Positions 35,728-44,697 of a stretch of 64,000 nucleotides of DNA are shown here, piece after piece. The DNA is from Ilyomonas sp965199905 (GTDB lineage: Bacteria; Bacteroidota; Bacteroidia; Chitinophagales; Chitinophagaceae), in assembly GCA_965199905.1 (NCBI GenBank), contig OZ241366.1, positions 2,356,001 through 2,420,000 of the forward strand, read 5' to 3'. The translations under genes were made by a program, and so were the position numbers. Every line of letters starts with the position of its first letter. Within the stretch, counting starts at the first letter, position 1. The notes below the pieces were generated by a model. The model made no database searches and had not been told where the DNA came from. It saw nothing but the letters and a program-made list of their open reading frames with translations.

Positions 35728-36477
35728 TTACCATGCGCTGATGCCTGTATCTGGTGCATTGTCGTCACTGAAGAACTGCCCTGTAGGTCCATCTTCACCA
35801 AGCGTGGCTGCTTTTACCACCCTTGCCGCTGCATCGGGCACCGTTCCCGGACCGCTATGGTAATTAAAAGCTGTAGCCGTATAGCCAGGGTCTACCGAGT
35901 TCACTTTAAAAGGTGTATCGCGCAGCTCATAAGCCATGAGGATGGTAAGCGAGTTCAACGCGGCTTTCGAGCCGACATAGGCTGCCGGCTTCACTGTGTA
36001 ATACTTCCAGTTCGGGTCGTCCTGTAAAGTGAGAGAGCCCAAGCCCGATGTCACATTCACAATTCTCGGGGCGGGCGATTGGCGAAGTAAATCCAGGAAC
36101 GCCTGTGTTACCGCTATCACACCAAAATAATTGGTTTCGAACACCTGCCAGAACACACTGACATCTGTGCTGAGCGGCGACTGCGGCGGCATGCCACCAC
36201 TGATGCCGGCATTGTTAATCAGTACATCCAGCACGCCTGTCTTTTCACCGAGGGCTTTGCGGGCAGATTGTATAGATGCAATAGTATCCACATCAATCTC
36301 TATCACTTCCACTTCGCTTAACCCTTCCCCGCGCAGCTGGTCCGCTGCTTCCTGTCCTTTCCCCGCATCGCGGCTGCCAAGGTACACATGGTAACCCTGC
36401 TGCAATAACTTCCGCGCGGTTTCGAGCCCGATGCTTTTGTTGGCTCCTGTAATTAATGCTGTTTTCATTCCGTTCAT
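35728..36477 (-). CDS. Short-chain dehydrogenase/reductase
   Basis: A 249-aa SDR from ATG 36477 (MNGMKTALITGANKSIGLETARKL; the second ATG at 36468 is also possible). The cofactor motif is TGANKSIG, the structural NNAG reads LINNAGISGG, the catalytic serine lies in VNVTSGLGSL and the YxxxK pair is in AAYVGSKAAL. VDPGYTATAFNYH is the usual C-terminal loop. Substrate is unknown. An AraC-type regulator gene, now interrupted by a stop, lies 49 nt upstream on the same strand and probably controlled it. Confidence 0.92.
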   Translation of the reverse strand: MNGMKTALITGANKSIGLETARKLLQQGYHVYLGSRDAGKGQEAADQLRGEGLSEVEVIEIDVDTIASIQSARKALGEKTGVLDVLINNAGISGGMPPQSPLSTDVSVFWQVFETNYFGVIAVTQAFLDLLRQSPAPRIVNVTSGLGSLTLQDDPNWKYYTVKPAAYVGSKAALNSLTILMAYELRDTPFKVNSVDPGYTATAFNYHSGPGTVPDAAARVVKAATLGEDGPTGQFFSDDNAPDTGISAW

Positions 36478-36526
36478 TTTTAGAGTTGCAAAGTTACCCG
36501 GTGTCTCTGCCGCCGGCAGAACACAT

Positions 36527-37420
36527 CTACGGGTATTCGTGGTACATTTTGCGGATGTGGCTGCGGTAGCCGGTGGGCGTATCTCCGGTTTCGCGTTTAA
36601 AGAAGCGGTTGAAATAGGATGCATCCCGAAAGCCGAGCGTAAAGGCAATTTCTTTGGCTGACCGGGAGGTATGAAACAATAGCCGCCGCGCTTCCAGCAA
36701 TATCCGTTCATGAATGTGCCGGATGGCCAACCGCCCGCTTTGCGCCTTCACTACTTCGCCCAGGTGACCGGCGGAGATGTGCAGCAACGCAGCATACTTT
36801 CTTACCTCGTGCAACTCGCGGAAGCACTCGTTCACCTTTGCCACAAAACTTTTCAGCAGCAGCTTATCCGGCAGGGTATCGCTGTGGCGGTATTGCTCTG
36901 TGTACAGGCGGCTGAGGTAGGTAAGCAGCACTGTTAGGAGGGCAGTTATCATGCGTGGCTGCTACTCGCCGGGCTGTTTGTGTTCGGTGGTTATTTTAGC
37001 GAGCATGTCTTCAACAAAAAGGATATCCGTTTGGGAGAGCCGGAGTTCGTAGCCTTTGTGTGGGTTTTGAATCAGTGGCAGGTCATTCAGGGCTGTGTTT
37101 TCCTGTTGCGACAGAAACTGTTTGGTGAAGGCAATGCCGGTGCTCCACAGGTTCCGTGTTTCTTCCTTCACAATCAGCTCATCGGGGGTAATGAAGTACA
37201 CCGTATTGTCTTTCAGCGGGCAGGGCATCATGTCTATCCACTGGCGGCCTTCGGCCCGTCTTACAAAGGCGACCAGGTAGTGGTTCTTGCGGTGAGGCAC
37301 CAGTAGTTCCGCGCGGTCGGGCTGTTCGCTGTTAAACTGGTACAACCTGAATTGCCGGCTACCGGTTGTTTCGTCCGGCTCCAGGGTATATACCGGTACT
37401 GTCTGGTTGTGATGATTCAT
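36527..37420 (-). pseudogene. AraC-family regulator interrupted by an in-frame amber codon
   Basis: From ATG 37420 the frame encodes a 152-residue N-terminal sensor part (QFRLYQFNSEQPDRAEL, KNHYLVAFVRRAEGRQWIDM, LSQTDILFVEDMLAKITTEH), stops at TAG (36962-36964), and continues in the same frame: QPRMITALLTVLLTYLSRLY, then the HTH region with HISAGHLGEVVKAQSG and AKEIAFTLGFRDASYFNRFF. The whole is 297 aa, normal for the AraC type in which a cupin-like N part precedes the HTH. TGG (Trp) to TAG is the simplest origin. The HTH part may still be made from the ATG 10 nt after the stop. Confidence 0.8.
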
Positions 37421-37949
37421 ATTTCGTGCTTAAAGCTACGGCATTTTAATTTGTGGAAGAAAGCTTCAGCGAAGTTGGTCAGTGAACACTACACTCACTA
37501 ATGGTTGCTTCCTGATTAGTGGTAAGGTAAGGCAAATCAGGGGTAAACTAAACACTTGCCTGCTATAGCTTTAACAGGCTTAATATCGGTATAATGTCTC
37601 TGGCATTAGTGTTACGAAGTGGAAAAGGGAGGCTTTGCGGAATGGTTGATTGGGTGTTGCAACCCTGCGGGATAAATACAGTGAAGGAAAAAGTAATGAG
37701 GGAAGCGGAGAATACTATTTTGCAGGTTGTGCTTATCGTTTGCAAGTAACAGATAGTAGCTGAAAGCTATACCCGAAACGGCACGTAGACACAGCTATAA
37801 AGTGCTGACCGTTTCATGGGTTGAGACAAGCTACAGCGAGTGAAGGAAACAAGCGGACACTTGAAGAATGAGGGCGAGGGCGAGACGCTTGCGCAAGCGG
37901 TGGGGCTTAATAAATTGATAATGTATCGCCTGCCAGTGAGTAAATTATA
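37421..37949. other. Intergenic region before the sigma factor
   Basis: 529 nt without a supported gene. It contains the second copy of the dispersed blocks (AGATAGTAGCTGAAAGCTAT near 37750, GACAAGCTACAGCGAGTG near 37821). The promoter for the sigma/FecR/SusC unit must lie here, but I cannot place it reliably. Confidence 0.4.
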
Positions 37950-38564
37950 ATGAGTAATATTGCTCTTGTGAAATTGCTGAACGATCAGATGCCGGAAAGG
38001 AAGATTCATACGCACGGTAGTCACTCTGACGAAGATGCTTTCTCGGATATGGTGCGCCTGCATTACGAGGAACTTTACAAATACGCGGTTAAGTTTACAA
38101 AAAATGCGCATGAAGCCAAGGACCAGGTGAATGAATTTTTTATTCATGTTTGGGAAAAAAGGTCTTTATTCCTGTCGTCAGAACAGCCCAAAAATTACTT
38201 ATTGTCTTCTTTTAAAAACTTCCTGATTCGCAGGCACACTTCCCTCCGGCGAGACAAGCGCAATCATCTTTTGTATGTGTCGGGCATAGAAGATAAAGAG
38301 CCGCCGTATGAAGATTATCTTCTTCTCAATCAACATGAAAATGCGCTGAAACAATCACTTCAAACCGCCATCAGCAAGCTGCCCGCCCGCCAGAAAGAGT
38401 TGCTGCAGCTTCGGTTTTATGAGCATCTCAGCTATGAAGAGATTGCTAAAAAAACTTCCCTCGAAATCAGAACCGTCTATAATAAATTACACGAGGCTAT
38501 CAAGAGTCTTCGCCGGTCAGAGATAATTCATCATCTCAGGAAAAGTCTGTTTTTCTTTTTATAA
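37950..38564 (+). CDS. ECF RNA polymerase sigma factor (Bacteroidetes sigma-70 family)
   Basis: A 204-aa sigma factor. Region 2 reads DAFSDMVRLHYEELYKYAVKFTKNAHEAKDQVNEFFIHVWEKR; region 4 is ISKLPARQKELLQLRFYEHLSYEEIAKKTSLEIRTVYNKLHEAIKSLR. It is followed by a FecR anti-sigma gene 71 nt later and an STN-bearing SusC gene, the arrangement of trans-envelope signalling. Substrate binding at SusC should release this sigma factor to activate the locus. Confidence 0.93.
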   Translation: MSNIALVKLLNDQMPERKIHTHGSHSDEDAFSDMVRLHYEELYKYAVKFTKNAHEAKDQVNEFFIHVWEKRSLFLSSEQPKNYLLSSFKNFLIRRHTSLRRDKRNHLLYVSGIEDKEPPYEDYLLLNQHENALKQSLQTAISKLPARQKELLQLRFYEHLSYEEIAKKTSLEIRTVYNKLHEAIKSLRRSEIIHHLRKSLFFFL

Positions 38565-38635
38565 ATTTTAAAAAAAATCCAAAATAACGGGTAAAAAATT
38601 CCGTTGCGTGCATCTGTTAAGATACATATTGCTGC

Positions 38636-39685
38636 ATGGCAAACCACCACTTTACTGTTGAGGAATTAATGCTTGATGATACCTTTATCAGCTTTTGCTT
38701 ACAAAGCAATGCTGCTGATGTTATTAAATGGGAAACCATCATCAGTTCACATTCTTCTTTCGAACCCATAATTACCGAAGCCAAACACCTCGTTATGCTA
38801 TTGCACAGCGGGCTTTCCGAAACGGAAATAAGCAACGAAATACAAACCATACAAAACAAAATTTCGCTGCATCACACGGCGGTGGTAGATTACAGGGACA
38901 AACCGGTTATCGAAACGATCAGCCGACCCAATGAAAGGTTAGTTCGAAATAAATGGCTATATATAAGTATTGCTGCCAGTCTTTTTGTTTGTATCTTTTT
39001 ATTTTTCCAAATTAGCAATAAACACGCTGCCGTTACATCGCAGCCACTTTCATATACTGTTTCCAGCCAGTCAGGCTCCCACAAAAAAATTCTTCTTCCC
39101 GATGGCACCGAGGTCGTTCTCAACGGCAATAGCAACATAAGCTGGAATGATGCCTTTAATAAAAAAGACAGGCATGTCAAACTTGCGGGTTCTGCCTTTT
39201 TTAAAGTAGCTAAGAATGCGCAAAAACCTTTTGTTGTTCGCTCAGGCGCTTTGTATACTACAGCATTGGGTACTGCATTTTATATACGCCAGTTGCCTTT
39301 AAACGATACGATACAGGTTTCGATGATGGAAGGAAAAATAAATGTGCAGGAAGAAAAAAAGAATAGCCGGAACATTGTTTACCCCGGCGAAGAAATATTA
39401 TTTACCGCACCGTCTCACTCACTTCAAAAACAGTCATTTGACACTGCTATACTGCGCCACTGGATTGATGGTGAGCTTTCTTTTTCCAATGTAAAATTCA
39501 AGGAGGCCATCAACGAGTTGTCCTTTTGGTATAATATAAACATACAACTGCAAAACGCGGCGCTGGCTGATAAACCGGTTACAGGTACTTATCAGGATGC
39601 GCCTCTTAATGACGTATTGAAAGTATTGAGTTTTAGCCTGCAGTTTACTTACACGGTATCCGGAAATACGGTTATCATTCATTAG
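38636..39685 (+). CDS. FecR-family anti-sigma factor
   Basis: A 349-aa protein with a cytoplasmic N-terminal ~100 residues, one membrane span (WLYISIAASLFVCIFLFFQI, about residues 104-123) and a periplasmic FecR domain (SGSHKKILLPDGTEVVLNGNSNISW, then FFKVAKNAQKPFVVRSG and TALGTAFYIRQ). The C-terminal DUF4974-like part reads FSNVKFKEAINELSFWYNINI. It should hold the adjacent sigma factor and receive the signal from the STN domain of the SusC protein downstream (33 nt apart). Confidence 0.93.
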   Translation: MANHHFTVEELMLDDTFISFCLQSNAADVIKWETIISSHSSFEPIITEAKHLVMLLHSGLSETEISNEIQTIQNKISLHHTAVVDYRDKPVIETISRPNERLVRNKWLYISIAASLFVCIFLFFQISNKHAAVTSQPLSYTVSSQSGSHKKILLPDGTEVVLNGNSNISWNDAFNKKDRHVKLAGSAFFKVAKNAQKPFVVRSGALYTTALGTAFYIRQLPLNDTIQVSMMEGKINVQEEKKNSRNIVYPGEEILFTAPSHSLQKQSFDTAILRHWIDGELSFSNVKFKEAINELSFWYNINIQLQNAALADKPVTGTYQDAPLNDVLKVLSFSLQFTYTVSGNTVIIH

Positions 39686-39718
39686 TTTTTTACTTCAGTA
39701 ACAATAAAATCCTGCTTT

Positions 39719-42700
39719 ATGAACAGAAGCCAAACATTGCGAAAACCTATGCTTAAAACCGCTGCGATCATTGTCGCTGTTCTGCACTGTCTGCTGATTA
39801 ATTTATCGGCGCAGGCACATCCCGAACAGAAAAAAACAATCGGTCTTGAAGGCGTTACTTTCGAAAAAACAATAAAAGAAATTGAGAAAGTATTCGGTGT
39901 AAAATTTACCTACGATGCCAGCTTACAAGCACTGCAGCAACGGGTTTCTCTTGAAAAAAAAGAAAGAACGCTGGATGAAGTGCTGAATGAGTTATCGAAA
40001 AAGGTAAATGTCAAATTCATCAGGGCAGGAGGTCTTATTGGTGTACAGGAAGCGTCGTCCACATTTTACGCTGTCTCATACAAAGAAGGATCAAATACCC
40101 AGGCAACTTCATTTGTTCTGAAGGGAAAAATTGTAGATGAAAAGAAGGATATTGCCGTTGCCAACGCTACTATTCATATCCGTAATTCAAAGACCTATGC
40201 TACTTCAGACAACGATGGCTATTTTTCTATAGCAGCCGTTGAAGGTGATGTGCTGGAAATCACTTCTATCGGATATACCGCAAAGGAAGTCACGGTTGGC
40301 ACGTCAACGGAAATTCTGATCAATATGAGCAGTTCCGAAAACCAGTTGAATGAAGTGGTGATAACCGCCTTAGGCATCAAAAAGGAAAAAGCAAAAATTG
40401 ATTATGCTACTCAGGAAGTAAAAGGAGAAAATCTTCAGAAAGCCCGGGAAGCAAATGTAGTGTCCAGCCTCACGGGCAAGGTAGCCGGGTTAACGGTAAC
40501 CAATAAATCTACGCTGTTTGAAAACCAGCAGATCGCACTGCGTGGCGAAGCAACACTTGTGGTGATAGACGGTGTGCCAACCAACACCAACTTCTGGAAT
40601 ATTAATGCGGATGATGTTGAAAGCGTAACGGTGCTGAAAGGCACTGCAGCCGCCGCTTTGTATGGTTCCCTGGGTGTTAATGGAGCCATTATGATTACCA
40701 CCAAGAAAGGCAAGGGCGGAAGCAATGGCTTGCAGGTAGATTTTAATAGCACCAGCCAGTTTCAGGCAGGCTTTATTGCCTTACCGAAAACCCAGAAAGA
40801 ATACGGCATGGGCTGGAGCGGCACATACGCCTATATAGACGGGCAGGGCGGTGGCGGCTATTACGATAATTACGGGTACGTGTGGGGTCCTAAACTGAAC
40901 GTAAAAGATGCAGGTACACCCAGCGGTTATGCGGAATACCCGCAATATAACAGCCCGTTCAACCCGGACTCTTTGTATTCATTTACACAAAACGGCGTTA
41001 CGGGCCAAAGCCACTATAAACCGCTTCCCTTTATTAGCCGCGGAACGAATAACCTCAAAAATTTCCTGAACAACGAGTTTCTGACAACAGATAATATTAG
41101 TGTTTCGGGAAAAACCGATAAAAGTGATTTCAGAATATCGGCTTCGCATGTCTATCAGAAAGGACAGGTGCCTAATACACACCTGAATTCAACCACGCTC
41201 AGCCTTGCCGGCGGGCTGAAGGTTACGGAGAAACTGAGAGTGGAAGCCACTATGTCGTACAACAAGCAATACACGCCGAACTATCCGACAACGGGCTATG
41301 GACCAAGCAATTATTTTTATAACATCCTGTTGTGGATGGGACCTGATGTTGACATCCGCGACATGAAGAATTACTGGCAGCCCGGCAAAACAGGTACGCA
41401 GCAATTGACTTATAACTATTCGTGGTACAATAACCCGTACTTCATGTCGAAGGAATACCTGAAGAGTTACAATACAGATGTGATTACCACGCAGGTTAAT
41501 GCGACTTATTCGTTCAGCAAAAACCTTTCTTTTCTTATACGCAGTGGTGCCACGGTAAACAATGTATCGGAGGATACGAAAATACCTTACAGCTTTATTG
41601 ACTATGGCACTTCTAAAGCGCCGTTCGGACAGTATTTTCTCGATACGCGCGGTACCCTCCGCATTGTGTCGGATGCCTTGATGACCTATCAGAAAAAATT
41701 CGGGGATTTTGATGTAACTGTATCTGCCGGTGCCAGCTCGCGCTACGACCAGACAAAAGGCTTATACTCCAATACCGTTGGCGGTCTGGCAGTGCCAAAC
41801 AATTACACATTAGAGAACACACGTGACCCTTTATATTCAACCAATTACCTGACGGAAAAGCAATACCAGAGCCTGTTTGGCTATTCAGATATTTCCTATA
41901 AAAATATGATTTACCTGAGTGTAACAGGACGTAATGACTGGACATCGGCATTGCAGCGTCCAAACAATTCGTTCTTCTATCCCTCTGCGGGTTTGGGATT
42001 GGTAATATCCCAGATGGTGAAGCTGCCAAGCGCCATCTCATGGCTAAAACTGCGAGGCGCCTGGGCAAGCGTATCAACCGATGTGGATCCTTATTATACG
42101 CTGCAAACGTATAACCGCGGCACCCGCTGGAACGGTACGCCGTCGCTGAATGTACCTTCCACATTAATCAGTGGTGCTATCCAGCCGCAAACTACGGTGT
42201 CACAGGAATATGGCGCCGAGATGAAATTTCTGAAAAACCGTTTTGGTATTGACTTCACTTACTATCGTTACCTGAATAAAGACTTTGTAATTGACGTGCC
42301 GATTTCGGAAGCTTCAGGCTATAGCGCACGCCGTATTAATGCAGACGAAACCGTAAAAAGAGGAATCGAAATCGTCGTATCGGGAACGCCGGTAAAAACA
42401 AAAAATTTCCAGTGGAGCACCGTGCTGAATTACAGCCGCATCCGCAATGTTGCCAGGTCGTATTATGGAGGCGACAGCATCAGGAACGGCGTAAAAACCG
42501 GCGAACGAAACGATGTGTACAGAGGATATGCCTGGCAGCGTTCTCCCGATGGGCAACAGGTTTTCGAGAACGGCTTGCCGCAGTATATTAACCAGATCGT
42601 TAACCTTGGCTATCTGAACCCGGACTGGGAGTTTGGTTTTGTCAACACATTTTCTTATAAAAATATCAGCCTTGGCTTCACATTCGATGGCCAGATCGGC

Positions 42701-43189
42701 GGTCATATGTTTAACGGTGTGGAAGCCAAAATGTATGAAGGCGGTATGCACCCGGTTACGGCAAACCATTACCGCGACGAAGCTTACAATGGTGAAAAGA
42801 CTTACCTGGCGCAGGGTGTGATTGTAACAGAAGGTGATGTTACTTATGACCAGCAGGGAAATATTATCAGCGACACGCGAAAGTTTGCCCGGAACGATAG
42901 CAAAGTCAATTACATCGATTACATATTCGGACAATACACAAACGGCGTTGACCAGGCAGGACTATACAAGCGCACATTTGTAAAGCTGCGCGAAGTGGTA
43001 ATCAGCTATAATATACCGGCAACCTTGTTTAGAAAAGCGCCTTTTAAAGCAGCCAGTGTTTCGCTCACCGGGCGCAACCTTGCCTTGTTTACCAAAGTGC
43101 CGTTTATGGATCCGGAATCCTACGAAGGCACTACCATTGCGGAACCCACTTACCGCAATATCGGCGTCAATCTCAGTTTTACTTTTTAA
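39719..43189 (+). CDS. SusC/RagA TonB-linked outer membrane transporter with STN domain
   Basis: An 1156-aa protein with a signal peptide (to about residue 37, INLSAQAHPE). An STN signalling domain follows (about residues 40-115: LEGVTFEKTIKEIEKVFGVKFTY), then a carboxypeptidase-regulatory-like domain (KGKIVDEKKDIAVANATIHI), a NEVVITALG segment near the TonB region, the plug (LTGKVAGLTVTN, AAALYGSLGVNGAIMITTKKG) and a 22-strand barrel ending in NIGVNLSFTF. With SusD it forms a capped importer for oligomers; the STN domain signals through FecR to the sigma factor. SusD follows 20 nt later. Confidence 0.95.
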   Translation: MNRSQTLRKPMLKTAAIIVAVLHCLLINLSAQAHPEQKKTIGLEGVTFEKTIKEIEKVFGVKFTYDASLQALQQRVSLEKKERTLDEVLNELSKKVNVKFIRAGGLIGVQEASSTFYAVSYKEGSNTQATSFVLKGKIVDEKKDIAVANATIHIRNSKTYATSDNDGYFSIAAVEGDVLEITSIGYTAKEVTVGTSTEILINMSSSENQLNEVVITALGIKKEKAKIDYATQEVKGENLQKAREANVVSSLTGKVAGLTVTNKSTLFENQQIALRGEATLVVIDGVPTNTNFWNINADDVESVTVLKGTAAAALYGSLGVNGAIMITTKKGKGGSNGLQVDFNSTSQFQAGFIALPKTQKEYGMGWSGTYAYIDGQGGGGYYDNYGYVWGPKLNVKDAGTPSGYAEYPQYNSPFNPDSLYSFTQNGVTGQSHYKPLPFISRGTNNLKNFLNNEFLTTDNISVSGKTDKSDFRISASHVYQKGQVPNTHLNSTTLSLAGGLKVTEKLRVEATMSYNKQYTPNYPTTGYGPSNYFYNILLWMGPDVDIRDMKNYWQPGKTGTQQLTYNYSWYNNPYFMSKEYLKSYNTDVITTQVNATYSFSKNLSFLIRSGATVNNVSEDTKIPYSFIDYGTSKAPFGQYFLDTRGTLRIVSDALMTYQKKFGDFDVTVSAGASSRYDQTKGLYSNTVGGLAVPNNYTLENTRDPLYSTNYLTEKQYQSLFGYSDISYKNMIYLSVTGRNDWTSALQRPNNSFFYPSAGLGLVISQMVKLPSAISWLKLRGAWASVSTDVDPYYTLQTYNRGTRWNGTPSLNVPSTLISGAIQPQTTVSQEYGAEMKFLKNRFGIDFTYYRYLNKDFVIDVPISEASGYSARRINADETVKRGIEIVVSGTPVKTKNFQWSTVLNYSRIRNVARSYYGGDSIRNGVKTGERNDVYRGYAWQRSPDGQQVFENGLPQYINQIVNLGYLNPDWEFGFVNTFSYKNISLGFTFDGQIGGHMFNGVEAKMYEGGMHPVTANHYRDEAYNGEKTYLAQGVIVTEGDVTYDQQGNIISDTRKFARNDSKVNYIDYIFGQYTNGVDQAGLYKRTFVKLREVVISYNIPATLFRKAPFKAASVSLTGRNLALFTKVPFMDPESYEGTTIAEPTYRNIGVNLSFTF

Positions 43190-43209
43190 CTTCTGTAAAC
43201 ACAATTCAG

Positions 43210-44667
43210 ATGAAACGTTTTCCAGCATTGTTATATATCCTTTTTGCCGGTTTGTTATGGCAGCCCCTGGTTTCCTGCAACAAATATGAGCATTATCAGA
43301 CCAACCCCAATAATCCTTCTCAGGCAACGCCTGCACTTCTGCTGACCAATGTGTGCGTGCGGGTATTTGTTCATACCGGACTCGATCCGGCATTTGCAAC
43401 ACGACAGCTTGCTTATTATGAGCGTCCATCAGTAAATGCCAACTACGGCTGGGGGGCATCTACCTTCGGTAATTATGATATTCTGCGCCAGGTGGACCAA
43501 ATGAATACACTCGCTGCGGCGGCCAACGACGTAAACTACCAGGCCATTGCAAAAGTGTTCCGCGCCATTCTCTTTAGCCAGCTTACCGAAATATTTGGCG
43601 ATATCCCTTATTCGGAAGCCCTGCAGGTCAACAGCGGTAACGGTACTCCTAAATATGATACGCAGGAAGATATTTATGCCGGCTTGCTGAAGGAACTGGA
43701 GGAAGCGAACAGCCTGTTTGATCCGACGCAGAGCACACTTACAGGCGATATCATCTTTTACGGCGACATGAATAAATGGAAAAAATTCGCCAATGCGTTT
43801 CGGCTGCGCCTGCTTATTCATTTAAGTAAAAAAGAGAACAACACAAATTTGAATGTCAAGCAGCAGTTTCAGTCCATTATTAGTAATCCGGCTACCTATC
43901 CGCTGATGGAAAGCAATGATGATAATGCACAAATTATTTTCAACAAAACGGCAACCAGCAATGCCTACCCGAATTTCCAAAGCAATTCTTTGCAGACTTC
44001 TATTTCGATGGAACGGGGCATGGTTGACAGCCTGAAAGCGTTTACCGATCCGCGGCTGTTTAAGTACGCAGCTCCCGTATCCGGTTTCCCTGCAAACCAA
44101 TATGGAAGTTATGCGGGCGTAGATGAAGGACTTACGGTTGGAGATATGCAAACGGCTTCTGCCGGCGCATCGCGGATTGCTCCAAGATACTGGCAGGATC
44201 AAATTAATGAACCGATGATGATAATGGGCTATCAGGAACAGGAATTCCTTATAGCTGAAGCGGTTGCACGCAATTGGATTACAGGGGCTGGCACCGCAGA
44301 TGAACATTATAAAAATGGCATCGCCGCTTCTATGGAATTTTATAATGTGAACGACTCATCCGTACAGCGTTACCTGTCGTCATCCCGGATACAATTAAAT
44401 GCAGGCAACGCCCTGCAGCAAATTGCAATTCAGAAATACTTATCCATGTTCATGCAGTCAGATTGGGAACCATTTTACGAACAGCGCCGCATCGGCGTTC
44501 CTGTATTTGATGTAGGTGCGGGCACGTACAACGATCAGCAGGTTCCCAAGCGCTGGCTATATCCGCAGAACGAATACAATGTAAATAAAGCCAATGTGGA
44601 TGCGGCAGTACAAAGACAATATAATGGCACCGACGATATAAATGGTGTAATGTGGTTACTTCAATAA
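43210..44667 (+). CDS. SusD/RagB-family lipoprotein (SusD-like_2 type)
   Basis: A 485-aa surface lipoprotein with signal and lipobox ending LVSC. The start NKYEHYQTNPNNPSQATP and the segment LTEIFGDIPYSEALQ are typical of the SusD-like group with TPR helices; the later MIMGYQEQEFLIAEAVARNW and the YEQRRIGVPVF region fit. It caps the SusC barrel and binds the ligand. It is in the same transcription unit as susC and a phosphodiesterase gene 30 nt downstream. Confidence 0.92.
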   Translation: MKRFPALLYILFAGLLWQPLVSCNKYEHYQTNPNNPSQATPALLLTNVCVRVFVHTGLDPAFATRQLAYYERPSVNANYGWGASTFGNYDILRQVDQMNTLAAAANDVNYQAIAKVFRAILFSQLTEIFGDIPYSEALQVNSGNGTPKYDTQEDIYAGLLKELEEANSLFDPTQSTLTGDIIFYGDMNKWKKFANAFRLRLLIHLSKKENNTNLNVKQQFQSIISNPATYPLMESNDDNAQIIFNKTATSNAYPNFQSNSLQTSISMERGMVDSLKAFTDPRLFKYAAPVSGFPANQYGSYAGVDEGLTVGDMQTASAGASRIAPRYWQDQINEPMMIMGYQEQEFLIAEAVARNWITGAGTADEHYKNGIAASMEFYNVNDSSVQRYLSSSRIQLNAGNALQQIAIQKYLSMFMQSDWEPFYEQRRIGVPVFDVGAGTYNDQQVPKRWLYPQNEYNVNKANVDAAVQRQYNGTDDINGVMWLLQ

Positions 44668-44697
44668 AGGCAACCGGGTATTATAAAAGCAATACTT

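Noticed and set aside
28881..37420. Reassigned stop codons explaining in-frame TAA and TAG
   Set aside because: TAA, TAG and TGA all end intact genes in this window, so a changed code is not supported; point mutation or base error is simpler.
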